A model generated the notes under the pieces. It did no database searches and had not been told where the DNA came from. It saw nothing but the letters and a program-made list of their open reading frames with translations. A stretch of DNA of 64,000 bases from Streptomyces sp. GESEQ-4 (GTDB lineage: Bacteria; Actinomycetota; Actinomycetes; Streptomycetales; Streptomycetaceae), in NCBI RefSeq assembly GCF_017948455.1, contig NZ_JAFFSU010000019.1:1-64000 (forward strand), written 5' to 3'. The position numbers and the translations under genes were made by a program. Of this stretch, positions 54,240 to 62,780 are shown piece by piece. How positions within the stretch are numbered: the first letter of the stretch is position 1; every line of letters begins with the position of its first letter.

Positions 54240-56567
54240 TCAGCCGCCGAGGATCGCGCGCAGATCCGCCGCGTTCGCCTCGGTGACCTTCCACAGTTCC
54301 TGCTGCCGGCCGTGTACGTCGGCAACCGTCGCCGCGTGGTCCTTGAGCAGGTCCTTGGAGCGCTCGACCAGCACCGCGGCGAGGTTGCGGTCGTGGACGG
54401 AGACGCCCCACTCGGGGCGTTCGATGTCGCGGAGGAAGTACGCCATCTTCGGGTGGGAGATCAGGCTGATGATGGGTGTGCCGCAGCCGAACGGGATCAT
54501 TCCCGCGTGGCCGCGCATGCCGATCACGAGCTTGGTGCGGGCGTAGAGGTCCCGGATGCCGTCGTTGTCGAAGTCGTACATCGGGATGACGGGCATCGAG
54601 ATGCCGTGCTCGCGGCGCAGGTCGAAGACGATCTTCTCGTCGTCGAGCGAGTGGGCCACGCACTGGACTTCGGCCAGGTCGCCCAAGTCCCGGACCGCCT
54701 TCGCCATTTGGGCCAGGAAGTAAGCGTAGTCATGGCCGAAGCGCAGGCCCGCGCGGTCGTAGGCGGCGTTGATCAGGATGGTGTCGTCGCGGGTCGCCGG
54801 GTCCTGCCAGCCGGGTACGAGCTGGCGCGTCACCGTGGTCGGGCACGGCTGGAAACGCACCTTGTCGTGCAGGTGGGCCGGGAGCATGGACCGCACCTTC
54901 TCGATCGAGCCGTGGTTGCGCAGCCCGAAGAAGGAGGACTTCTCGACCAGCAGGCGGAGCGAGTCGCGGAAGCGGTTGGCCCGGTAGGACTGTCCGTCGA
55001 AGGCGTTGAAGCCGACGGCGTACACCGCGATCGGGACGTCGATGCGGCGCATCAGGTCGTCAGGGACGTTCCACTGCCAGGCGCTGTTGCCGTTCGGCAT
55101 GGTGTCCGGGATGAACAGGCCGCCACCGCCGATGACCAGACCGCGGCGGGCGTTGACGCGCTCCAGCGCGGCCTCGTCGAACAGCCGGTGGGCGTGCACG
55201 GAGTGCCAGCGGCGGGAGCCGGTGTCCGGCCCGAAGGCGCTGCGGACGCTCTCCGGGAGCAGCTTGTCGCCCGCGTTGCCCTGCCGGTCCATGTAGAAGG
55301 CGACGTGCGCGAGCTGGTCCTCGGCGGAGCCCTGCTCCTGCGAGGGGACGGCGGACGCGCGCTGCGCCCACAGGCGGCTGGAGCGGTGGGTGATGTCGAC
55401 GGACAGGCCGCTCGTCGCGTACTTCAGCGCCGAGGCGTTGTCGCCGTGCACCCAGGCCATCTGGGCGAGCCGGGCGTAGGCGGTGGCGGCCCGGTTGGGG
55501 GCGGCCGTCGCCAGCAGCAGCTGCGCCTTGGCCTCGTCGTAGCGGGAGACGCTCATCAGGGCGTGGCCGAGCACCTCGTGCGGCCAGGCCGCGTCGAGCG
55601 GGATGCGGACGCTTTCCAGGATGTCCACGGCGTCCTGGTAGTTGCCGGTCGCGATGTGCGCGGCGGCCACCTTGCGGGCGGTCTCGACGTCGCCGGTGCG
55701 GGCGACGTGCGGGGTGCCGTAGTGCACGACCAGGTCGTGGTGGAGGCCGCCGGAGGAGGAGAGGTAGGCGGCGTGGAAGTCGGCGTCGTCCAGCTCGTAC
55801 TCGCGCCACTTCTCCTCGGCCAGGCTGTACCCCGACTCGCCGCCCTGCCACGGCTTGTGACGGCCCGTGAAGTGCAGGATCGCGGTGTCCTCGGGGACGG
55901 GCTGGTCGCCGGAGAGCCGCCGCTTGACGAAGTTGTAGCGCGCGTCGAGGCGGACGAAGTCGCCGTCGAGGACGGCGTTCAGGATGCCCTGGTCGTGCTT
56001 GTCCAGCTCGTAGTCGCCGCTGCGTCCGGTCGCGTCGATCCTGGCGCAGAACTCGTCGCTCAGGTACTCGCGCTGGATGACCAGCAGGCCCGAGTTGAGC
56101 TTGTGCTGCCCGTAGAAGAATTGCGACACGGCCGCCAGGCCATGGCGGAGCTTGAGGAGTTCACCGAGGTCGCCGAGGACGACCATGTCGGTGTCGAGCG
56201 TGATGACGGTGTCGTACTCACGCATCCGGAAGACGTCGAGGATGAAGTACGCCTTGCGGACCAGGTAGTTGTCCTGGTCGCCCTTCTTGTACGAGTCGTA
56301 GTGCGCGTCGTTGACGCGGCGCAGCACGATGCGCGGGTGCAGGGCGCGGATCTTGGCGATCGAGCCGGGGCGCAGATCGTCGTAGAGGACGACGAAGTCC
56401 TCGCACACGCTCGGGTTGGACAGCGCGAGGCTGCGCAGCAGGACGAGGAAGCCGGGCAGGTAGTTCTCGTCGACGTAGGACGCGAAGGCGATCCGCCGCT
56501 TGCCGGTGAGGTCGGCCGCGGAGTGCGTTGCCTCGGTGGGGGCCCCGGTCAGGGAAGTGGTCGTCAT
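54240..56567 (-). CDS. GT8 glycosyltransferase - TPR - polysaccharide pyruvyltransferase fusion
   Basis: A 775-residue three-part protein. Residues 20-270 are a GT8-type glycosyltransferase with IAFASYVDENYLPGFLVLLRSL, the metal motif TLDTD (123-127) and LHFTGRHKPW (231-240). Residues about 290-400 form TPR-like helix pairs (TGNYQDAVDILESV, SRYDEAKAQLLLAT, HGDNASALKYATSGL). Residues 420-775 are a polysaccharide pyruvyltransferase (CsaB/WcaK family) with RQGNAGDKLLPESV, VIGGGGLFIP and VIGMRGHAGMIPFGCGTPI. It could add a sugar and then a pyruvate ketal to the polymer. It overlaps the upstream GT29 gene by four bases (ATGA). Confidence 0.9.
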   Translation of the reverse strand: MTTTSLTGAPTEATHSAADLTGKRRIAFASYVDENYLPGFLVLLRSLALSNPSVCEDFVVLYDDLRPGSIAKIRALHPRIVLRRVNDAHYDSYKKGDQDNYLVRKAYFILDVFRMREYDTVITLDTDMVVLGDLGELLKLRHGLAAVSQFFYGQHKLNSGLLVIQREYLSDEFCARIDATGRSGDYELDKHDQGILNAVLDGDFVRLDARYNFVKRRLSGDQPVPEDTAILHFTGRHKPWQGGESGYSLAEEKWREYELDDADFHAAYLSSSGGLHHDLVVHYGTPHVARTGDVETARKVAAAHIATGNYQDAVDILESVRIPLDAAWPHEVLGHALMSVSRYDEAKAQLLLATAAPNRAATAYARLAQMAWVHGDNASALKYATSGLSVDITHRSSRLWAQRASAVPSQEQGSAEDQLAHVAFYMDRQGNAGDKLLPESVRSAFGPDTGSRRWHSVHAHRLFDEAALERVNARRGLVIGGGGLFIPDTMPNGNSAWQWNVPDDLMRRIDVPIAVYAVGFNAFDGQSYRANRFRDSLRLLVEKSSFFGLRNHGSIEKVRSMLPAHLHDKVRFQPCPTTVTRQLVPGWQDPATRDDTILINAAYDRAGLRFGHDYAYFLAQMAKAVRDLGDLAEVQCVAHSLDDEKIVFDLRREHGISMPVIPMYDFDNDGIRDLYARTKLVIGMRGHAGMIPFGCGTPIISLISHPKMAYFLRDIERPEWGVSVHDRNLAAVLVERSKDLLKDHAATVADVHGRQQELWKVTEANAADLRAILGG

Positions 56568-58027
56568 CGCAGGGATATCCTCATGTCGGTCACGCTCTGG
56601 GCCCGCTCCATGACCCATGCCTTCTCGCTGGTGTACTCGTGGACGGACGTGATGGCGAGCTTCATCGCTTCCTGGACGCGGTAGGCGCCGCTCTCGTAGA
56701 AGTCGAAGCCGATCAGGTCCAGGGTGGGGCTGACGTCCAGGAAGTCCAGCAGGAACAGCATGTTGAAGCCGGTGGTCGGGATGCCGGACCACTGGTCGCT
56801 GGAGAGCCGGCCGATGTTGCGCACGGGCCAGCGCAGCGACTCGTCGCCGAGGTGGGTCTGCGCGCCGGGCACCAGCCGGTTGCGCAGCGACCACTTCCAG
56901 TCGCCGGAGATTCCGCCGAAGACGAGCCGGGTGTCGACCGGCTTGTCCCAGTTGAAGCCGTGCTTGTGGATCGTGGCGTGGATGTCGGTGCGGCTGCCGG
57001 TGTGCTTCGGGTCGATCTTGTACGAGTTGAAGCGCACCACGATGTCGTACGCGTCGATCTCGGCGCCCATCGAACTGGCGCCGACCCGGCCGGAGTTGGC
57101 GATCAGACAGACGGACTTGCCGGCGATCCGGTTGCGGAACTCGCCGAGGCTGATCCACTTCACCCCGCCGATCGACGGGTCGGCGACCGGGCCGCGCATC
57201 CGGCTGCGGCGCTGCTCGGCGTAGAGCTCGAGCACCTCGGTGAGCGCGGTGACATCGCTGTCGACGGCGATACGCAGGTCCAGGTACTGGCTGAACAGGT
57301 CCTGGCGGTCGGCGACGGGGGCGCCGTCGTCCGCCAGCGCGAGCAGCGCGCCGACCATGCGGGGCTCGGCCGCGGCCCAGTCGCCGAGGGCGTGGGCGGT
57401 GAGGCCCTCGGCCCAGGTCTCGGTGGGGTTGCCGCGGGCGAACGCCTGGGCGCCCGGGACCTGACGCTTCAGCAGCTCCAGCAGTTGCCGCTCGCGGTCG
57501 GCGGCGACCTTCAGGCCGGCGATCTTCGCGGTGACGCCGAAGCCGTCCTCGTCGGTGAGGCCGAGGTAGCGCTCGTACGCCTCCCGCGCCTCGGTCTCCT
57601 CGCCGAGGGCCTCCAGCAGGCGGGCACGCAGCCGCCAGCCGGCGCGGGAGTTCTTGCGGTGGGCCAGCACGGTGTCGCTGATCACCAGGGCGAGGTCGAG
57701 CTCGTCGTCGTAGCCGCACTTGAGCGCCTGGTTGGCCACGGCGAGCAGGGCGTCGAGCAGTTCAGGGGCCATGCCGCCGCTGGGGACCGCCGCCGAGCCC
57801 TTGACCGCGCGCTTGAGCAGCGCTGTGGCACCGGACGCGGGGGCGGGCGCCGCCGTGGCGGGTGTTGTTCCCCACACCACCAGTAGCTTCCGCAACTGCT
57901 CGGAGAGCTCGATGCGGCGGCGGTCGATGCTTCCGACGAGTTTGCCGCTGTGTACAGCGCACGCGCGCAAGCAGTCGTCCAGCTCCCCCCCACGCGCACG
58001 TGCCCGTCTGTTCTGGACCCTCGTCAT
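56564..58027 (-). CDS. GT29-family (animal-type) sialyltransferase-like protein
   Basis: A 487-residue protein. Residues 100-290 are helical and TPR-like. The C-terminal domain has all sialylmotifs of family GT29: L (about 302-353) with VCLIANSGRVGASSMG, IDAYDIVVRFNSY and GSRTDIH; S (about 413-440) with IPTTGFNMLFLLD and LDLIGFDF; and VS as HEYTSE (H about 461, E about 466). GT29 enzymes transfer sialic acid from CMP-sialic acid. Next to a CMP-nonulosonate synthase locus, CMP-Kdn or similar is a plausible donor. ATG at 58027 follows ACAGGAGCGCC. It has no signal peptide, so it should be cytosolic. Confidence 0.85.
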   Translation of the reverse strand: MTRVQNRRARARGGELDDCLRACAVHSGKLVGSIDRRRIELSEQLRKLLVVWGTTPATAAPAPASGATALLKRAVKGSAAVPSGGMAPELLDALLAVANQALKCGYDDELDLALVISDTVLAHRKNSRAGWRLRARLLEALGEETEAREAYERYLGLTDEDGFGVTAKIAGLKVAADRERQLLELLKRQVPGAQAFARGNPTETWAEGLTAHALGDWAAAEPRMVGALLALADDGAPVADRQDLFSQYLDLRIAVDSDVTALTEVLELYAEQRRSRMRGPVADPSIGGVKWISLGEFRNRIAGKSVCLIANSGRVGASSMGAEIDAYDIVVRFNSYKIDPKHTGSRTDIHATIHKHGFNWDKPVDTRLVFGGISGDWKWSLRNRLVPGAQTHLGDESLRWPVRNIGRLSSDQWSGIPTTGFNMLFLLDFLDVSPTLDLIGFDFYESGAYRVQEAMKLAITSVHEYTSEKAWVMERAQSVTDMRISLR

Positions 58028-58272
58028 GGCGCTCCTGTTTTTTTGCCAAGCCAATGCTTCATGTTTGCTGCCGTGTACAGGCAAGTGGGGGGATCTTGAA
58101 ACCGTTTACGTATCCGTGGGGGGATGGAGGAAAAAATTAGGAAGTCAAAACGACCTGAAGGTGAACTCCCTGCAACCAGACGGATAATCGTAGCCGCGTC
58201 AACCAAGGCTAGTCTGTGATTCGGACTAATGTGCTGGGGCCACCCACAGGAGAGCCCGTCGAGGGGATTTTC

Positions 58273-59403
58273 GTGACCAGCATGACCGTCCGACCCGCGT
58301 CCGAGACGGCCCCGGTCCCGGACCGGAAGCCAGAACGGACGAAACCCCACGGACCCCGACTGCGCGCCCTCGACGGCCTGCGGCTGGTCGCCGCCCTGAT
58401 GGTGGCCGCCTACCACTACGGCGGCCGGGGCGGAGAGGTCACCACCGCCTGGGGCGGCTCGGCCAAGCACCAGTTCCCCACCCTCCACGAATTCTTCTCG
58501 TACGGCTGTCTCGGCGTCCAGATCTTCTTCGTCATCAGCGGCTTCGTGATCTGCATGAGCGGCTGGGGCCGGCCCCTGAAGTCGTTCTTCGCCTCCCGCG
58601 TCTCCCGGCTGATGCCCGCGTACTGGGCCGCGATCCTGATAGTGACGGCCGTGTTCGCCCTGCCGATGGTCACCTACAAGGCGCTGTCGCCGAGCGAGAC
58701 CCTGGTCAACATGACGATGCTTCAGTATCCGCTGGGCGTGGACCGGGTGCTGGGCGTCTGCTGGACCCTGTGGGCCGAGGTCCGCTTCTACGCGCTGTTC
58801 GCGCTGTGCGTCGTCCTGCCGGGGGCGACCCGGCAGCGGGTGGTCATGTTCTGCGCGGGCTGGACGCTGCTGGCGGCGATCGCGAAGGGCGCGAAGGAAC
58901 CATTCCTCGACATCGTGCTGATGCCCGAGTACGCGCCCTTCTTCATCGGCGGCGTCGGCCTCTACCTCATCCACCGCGACCGCAAGGACGTCTACGGCTG
59001 GGGCATCGTGGCGGTGAGCTGGCTGGTCGGGCAGCACACCGTGGTGGAGAGCCTGTGGCGCGCGCCCAGCCCGGACGCCTTCGCCAACCGCTCCCAGCTG
59101 GTGATCGTGGCCATCGTGACGTTCGGCTTCGTGGCCGTCGCCGCGATCGCGCTGGGCTGGCTGAACTGGGCGAACTGGCACTGGCTGACCGTGGCCGGAG
59201 CCCTCACGTACCCCTTCTACCTGGTCCACGAGCACCTCGGCTGGGTGGTGATACACGCGCTCCACAGGGAGATGTACGTATCGTCGGGGCTGACGTTCAT
59301 CCTGACGATCGCTTCGATGCTGCTGCTGGCCTGGCTGCTGCACCGCTTCGTCGAGAAGCCACTCACACCGCGGCTGCGCAACGCGCTCGCCAAGACGCGC
59401 TGA
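58273..59403 (+). CDS. Acyltransferase 3 (OafA-type) membrane O-acyltransferase
   Basis: A 376-residue integral membrane acyltransferase. RLRALDGLRLVAALMVAAYHYGG has the conserved catalytic His region (YHYG), and GVQIFFVISGFVICMSGWGRPLKSFFASRVSRLMPAYW is the family hallmark. About ten helices. It probably O-acetylates the surface polymer. GTG at 58273 has GAGGGGATTTTC before it. It is divergent from the GT29 gene over an AT-richer 245-bp promoter region. Confidence 0.9.
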   Translation: MTSMTVRPASETAPVPDRKPERTKPHGPRLRALDGLRLVAALMVAAYHYGGRGGEVTTAWGGSAKHQFPTLHEFFSYGCLGVQIFFVISGFVICMSGWGRPLKSFFASRVSRLMPAYWAAILIVTAVFALPMVTYKALSPSETLVNMTMLQYPLGVDRVLGVCWTLWAEVRFYALFALCVVLPGATRQRVVMFCAGWTLLAAIAKGAKEPFLDIVLMPEYAPFFIGGVGLYLIHRDRKDVYGWGIVAVSWLVGQHTVVESLWRAPSPDAFANRSQLVIVAIVTFGFVAVAAIALGWLNWANWHWLTVAGALTYPFYLVHEHLGWVVIHALHREMYVSSGLTFILTIASMLLLAWLLHRFVEKPLTPRLRNALAKTR

Positions 59404-59516
59404 CGGGCTCGTCCCCCTACGCTGGTGGCCGCAAGGCTGTCCGTTTGGAGGACTTTGTTCACCTGACGTTCAGTCGGCTGACAGATTGCCCGGCATCGAT
59501 TGAGCAGGCTCGCTTC

Positions 59517-60398
59517 ATGGCAAACCCACAGCAGATCTCCGCGGACCCCGGAGAACTCAAGGACGTCCCTGGCTGGTTCCCCCCACTGGACCAGATGCTC
59601 TTCACCTGGTTCCTGGACCGGCAGGAAAGACTGGGGCAGCCCGGAGACCTGGTGGAACTCGGCGTCTTCATGGGCAAGAGCGCGATCCTGCTGGGTGAGC
59701 ACCTGCGGGACGGCGAGAGGTTCACGGTGTGCGACCTGTTCGAGAGCGACGCTCCCGACGGCGCGAACCGGGCCGAGCACAACAAGTCGTACGGTTCCCT
59801 CACCCGGCAGGCCTTCGAGCGGAACTACCTCGCCTTCCACGACGTCCTCCCGAAGGTGATCCAGGGCCCCAGCTCCCTGATCTCGAAAGAGGTCGACCCC
59901 GGCAGCTGCCGCTTCCTCCACATCGACGCCTCGCACCTGTACGAGCATGTGCGCGACGACATCGGCGCCGCGCACGAGCTGCTGCTGCCGGACGGCATCG
60001 TCGTGCTCGACGACTTCCGCTCCGAGCACACCCCGGGCGTCTCGGTCGCCACGTGGGAGGCCGTCCTCAACCGCGGGCTGCGCCCGATCTGCCTCAGCAC
60101 GCAGAAGCTGTACGGCACGTGGGGCGATCCCGAGGCCGTGCAGGAGGAGCTGCTCACCATGATCCGAGAGCGCACGGATGTCGGGCTGAGCGTCCAGGAG
60201 GCCGCGGGGCATCGGCTGGTGCGGACCCGGGCGAAGAAGGGGATGCAGGCGCCGGACTTTCCGCGCTCGCGCTATTACCAGGAGCCCGAGCCGGTGGCTC
60301 CCCCCGCCCCCAAGCGCCGGCCCTCGCTTGCCCGGCGCATCGGGCGGGATCTGCTGCCGCCGATCGTCACGCGGGCGGTGCGTAGGCTCCGCGGGTAG
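59517..60398 (+). CDS. Methyltransferase-like protein (Methyltransf_24 / macrocin-O-methyltransferase type)
   Basis: 293 residues from ATG 59517. The SAM loop is DLVELGVFMGKSAILLGEHL, FTVCDLFESDAPDGANRAEHNKSY is an acidic insert, and CRFLHIDASHLYEHVRDDIGAAHELLLPDGIVVLDDF is the characteristic second half. The coding frame is open and looks conserved upstream, so a start at TTG 59445 (with GGAGGA only inside) cannot be excluded. It may modify the polymer sugars. Basic C-terminus. Confidence 0.78.
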   Translation: MANPQQISADPGELKDVPGWFPPLDQMLFTWFLDRQERLGQPGDLVELGVFMGKSAILLGEHLRDGERFTVCDLFESDAPDGANRAEHNKSYGSLTRQAFERNYLAFHDVLPKVIQGPSSLISKEVDPGSCRFLHIDASHLYEHVRDDIGAAHELLLPDGIVVLDDFRSEHTPGVSVATWEAVLNRGLRPICLSTQKLYGTWGDPEAVQEELLTMIRERTDVGLSVQEAAGHRLVRTRAKKGMQAPDFPRSRYYQEPEPVAPPAPKRRPSLARRIGRDLLPPIVTRAVRRLRG

Positions 60399-60430
60399 TG
60401 CCGCGCTGGGTCGTTGTTCGGGTGCGGCGC

Positions 60431-60475
60431 CGTTGTGGCTGGTCGCGCAGTTCCCCGCGCCCCTTTGGGGCGCTG
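60431..60475 (+). repeat. REP-like repeat, family A (copy 4)
   Basis: GTTGTGGCTGGTCGCGCAG plus TTCCCCGCGCCCC, closed by TTTGGGGCGC so GCGCCCC and GGGGCGC form a hairpin. It lies between convergent genes and could terminate both. Confidence 0.82.
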
Positions 60476-60479
60476 ACCC

Positions 60480-61130
60480 TCAGGCGACTCCGTAGCTCGC
60501 CTCGATTCCCTCAATGATCAGGGCCAGGCCCTCCTCGAAGTGCTGGTCGTAATCCTGGAAGAGTTCCGCGCCCGCCTTGGCCGACAGAGGGTAGTCGGCC
60601 ATCAGGCGGGCGCGTTCTGTTACGTCGAAGCCCTCGCGGCGCTCGCCCGGCAGTGGCTCGACGCCCTGTTCCTCGGTGACGAAGCCGAGGGTGTAGAGGT
60701 ACGTCGTCTGGGTCGCGCGGACCGCCTGGGGGAGGGTGAACCCGGCGGCCGTGAACAGGCTCAGGTTCTCCTCCATCTGGTCGGCGTGCTCCAACGCGGT
60801 GAAGCGTGAGCCGCTGAACACCTTGGCGCCGTCGCGGTAGCGGAGCAGCTCCGTGCGCAGACCGCGGTTGGACTTCAGCAGCCGCTCCTGCCAGGTGTCC
60901 CCGGGATCGAGTGACGTCCCGGCGGCCATCCGGCGGTACATCTCCGTCGCCATCTCGTCGAGCAGCGCCTGTTTGTCCTTGAAGTGCCAGTACAGGGCGG
61001 GCGCCTTGACGTCCAGCTCCCTGGCGATGGCGCGCAGGGTCAGGCCGTCCAGACCGACCTCGTTCAGGAGCTTCAGGGCGGTGTCCGCGACCCGCTTGCG
61101 GTCGAGGGGCGCTCGGCGTTCCGTGCTCAC
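60480..61130 (-). CDS. TetR-family transcriptional repressor
   Basis: A 216-residue repressor (GTG at 61130). The HTH is GLDGLTLRAIARELDVKAPALYWHFKDKQALLDEM, of the class with a TetR_C-type effector domain (KVFSGSRFTALEHADQMEENLSLFTAAG, TTYLYTLGFVTEEQGVEPLPGERREGF). It is divergent from the monooxygenase, and two identical inverted repeats lie between them, so it most likely controls both. Confidence 0.92.
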   Translation of the reverse strand: MSTERRAPLDRKRVADTALKLLNEVGLDGLTLRAIARELDVKAPALYWHFKDKQALLDEMATEMYRRMAAGTSLDPGDTWQERLLKSNRGLRTELLRYRDGAKVFSGSRFTALEHADQMEENLSLFTAAGFTLPQAVRATQTTYLYTLGFVTEEQGVEPLPGERREGFDVTERARLMADYPLSAKAGAELFQDYDQHFEEGLALIIEGIEASYGVA

Positions 61131-61139
61131 GCTTGACAG

Positions 61140-61191
61140 CTTAACAGCGTTAAGGGCACTCTCGTCGGCGACGGCACTTAACAGCGTTAAG
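61140..61191. promoter_or_regulatory. Twin TetR operator
   Basis: The sequence CTTAACAGCGTTAAG occurs identically at 61140-61154 and 61177-61191, each a 6-3-6 inverted repeat, 37 bp apart. The second overlaps the AAGGAG ribosome-binding site of the monooxygenase (ATG 61203). The first lies 10 bp from the TetR start. Confidence 0.88.
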
Positions 61192-61202
61192 GAGAGTGGA
61201 TC

Positions 61203-62780
61203 ATGACTGTTTCCACGGACGTACTGATCGTCGGCGCCGGCCCCACCGGACTGGCCCTCAGCGTGGACCTGGCCCGGCGTGGCGTGGACGCCCTGGTGGT
61301 GGAGCGGGCGGACCGGCTGTTCCCGGGGTCGCGGGGCAAGGGCATGCAGCCGCGCACGATGGAGGTCTTCGACGACCTGGGCGTGCTGGACGCGATCCGG
61401 GCGGCCGGCGGCGGCTATCCGGTCGGGATGATCTGGCAGGACGGCCGACGGATGGGCGAGCATCACATGTTCGACGCGGCCGAGCCTACGGAGGACGCGC
61501 CGTACACCGCGCCGTGGATGGTGCCGCAGTGGCGCACCCAGGAGATCCTGTTCGCCCGGCTGGCGGAACTGAGCGCTCCGCTGGATGCGCCACGATCGTC
61601 CGTCGATCAGATGCAGGCCGGTGGGGGCTGGTCGCGCCCGCGCGGCGGAGCCGCATATCGATACGGCCCCGCGCCCTTCAGGGCGCGGCCGAAGCGCAGC
61701 CGACTCAGCCAAGGCCGCTCAGGCGGACCGGTCGAGTTCGGTCGTGAGGTCGTGTCCGTCGAGCAGGATGCGGTGGGCGTGACCGCGCGCTTCGCCTCGG
61801 GGGAGCAGATCCGGGCCCGTTACCTCGTCGCCGCCGACGGGGGCCGCTCGGCCGTGCGCCGGGCGCTGGGCATCGGTATGACCGGGGAGACGGTGGATCC
61901 GAGTCCGATGCTCGTGGCGGACGTACGGATCACCGGCCTGGACCGCGACAACTGGCACATCTTCCCGCCGCGCGAGGGCGCGGACTACCTCGCGATCTGC
62001 CCGCTCGCCGGCACCGAGGACTTCCAGCTGACCGCCCGCTTCCCCGAGGGCACCGATCCCGACCTGTCCCTCGACGGCATCCGCGAACTCGTCGCCGCCC
62101 GCTCGCACCTGGCCCCCGTCGATGTGACCGAAGTGCGCTGGGCCTCGGACTTCCGCCCGCGAGCGGCCCTCGCGGACCGCTTCCGCGACGGCCGGGTCTT
62201 CCTCGCGGGAGACGCGGCGCACGTCCACTCGCCGGCCGGCGGACAGGGGCTCAACACCAGCGTGCAGGACGCGTACAACCTGGGGTGGAAGCTGGGTGCG
62301 GTGCTACGGGACGGGGCGGCAGAGACGTTGCTCGACACCTACGAGGAGGAGCGGCGGGCCGTCGCCGCGGACATGCTGGGGCTGTCGACGAGCGTGCACC
62401 GCGGGGAGGTACGGCGTGGCGCGGCGACCCAGCAACTCGGGCTCGGCTACCGGGACTCGACGCTGACGAGGGAGACCCGTGACGCCCCGGGCCCGGTGCG
62501 GGCGGGCGACCGCGCACCCGACGGCACGCTGGACGGCGTACGGCTGTTTGACGCATTCCGAGGGCCGCACTGGACGCTGCTGGCCATCGGCACTCCGGCC
62601 CCTCGGGTTCCGGAGCCGGTACGGGTCGTCGGCGGGGCGCGGCTGGGGACGTACGGGACCGGGCTGTTTCTCGTACGGCCGGACGGTTATGTGGGGTGGG
62701 CTGGTGACGGGGCGGCCGGGCTCACGGACTACCTGGCCCGCGTCGGCCAGGCCGCTCAGAACGCGTCGCTCGGCACATAA
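61203..62780 (+). CDS. FAD-dependent aromatic-type monooxygenase with an in-frame repeat insertion
   Basis: A 525-residue flavoprotein of the class A hydroxylase family. GAGPTGLALSVDLARRG binds FAD, VAADGGRSAVRRALG is the DG motif, and RVFLAGDAAHVHSPAGGQGLNTSVQDAYNLGWKL the GD motif. Residues 127-175 (DNA 61581-61727) are not part of the family: they translate a Streptomyces intergenic repeat inserted in frame. Removing it joins LAELSAP to VEFGREVVSVE exactly. Whether the enzyme still works is unknown. Under TetR control. The stop overlaps the convergent mutase gene by 25 bases. Confidence 0.88.
   Translation: MTVSTDVLIVGAGPTGLALSVDLARRGVDALVVERADRLFPGSRGKGMQPRTMEVFDDLGVLDAIRAAGGGYPVGMIWQDGRRMGEHHMFDAAEPTEDAPYTAPWMVPQWRTQEILFARLAELSAPLDAPRSSVDQMQAGGGWSRPRGGAAYRYGPAPFRARPKRSRLSQGRSGGPVEFGREVVSVEQDAVGVTARFASGEQIRARYLVAADGGRSAVRRALGIGMTGETVDPSPMLVADVRITGLDRDNWHIFPPREGADYLAICPLAGTEDFQLTARFPEGTDPDLSLDGIRELVAARSHLAPVDVTEVRWASDFRPRAALADRFRDGRVFLAGDAAHVHSPAGGQGLNTSVQDAYNLGWKLGAVLRDGAAETLLDTYEEERRAVAADMLGLSTSVHRGEVRRGAATQQLGLGYRDSTLTRETRDAPGPVRAGDRAPDGTLDGVRLFDAFRGPHWTLLAIGTPAPRVPEPVRVVGGARLGTYGTGLFLVRPDGYVGWAGDGAAGLTDYLARVGQAAQNASLGT
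61581..61727 (+). repeat. 147-bp repeat-bearing insertion inside the monooxygenase gene
   Basis: Contains GGGGGCTGGTCGCGCCC, then CGGCGGAGCCG, ATATCGATACGG and the hairpin GCGCCCTTCAGGGCGC. It shares GGCTGGTCGCGC and the final CCCCGCGCCC hairpin with family A repeats elsewhere in the window. Flanked on both sides by CCG. Length is a multiple of three and no stop codon occurs in the used frame. Confidence 0.8.

Noticed and set aside
56568..57719. N-terminal extension of the GT8 fusion protein to 1159 residues
   Set aside because: It lies wholly in another frame of the GT29 gene; ATG at 56567 with ATGA overlap is the natural start.
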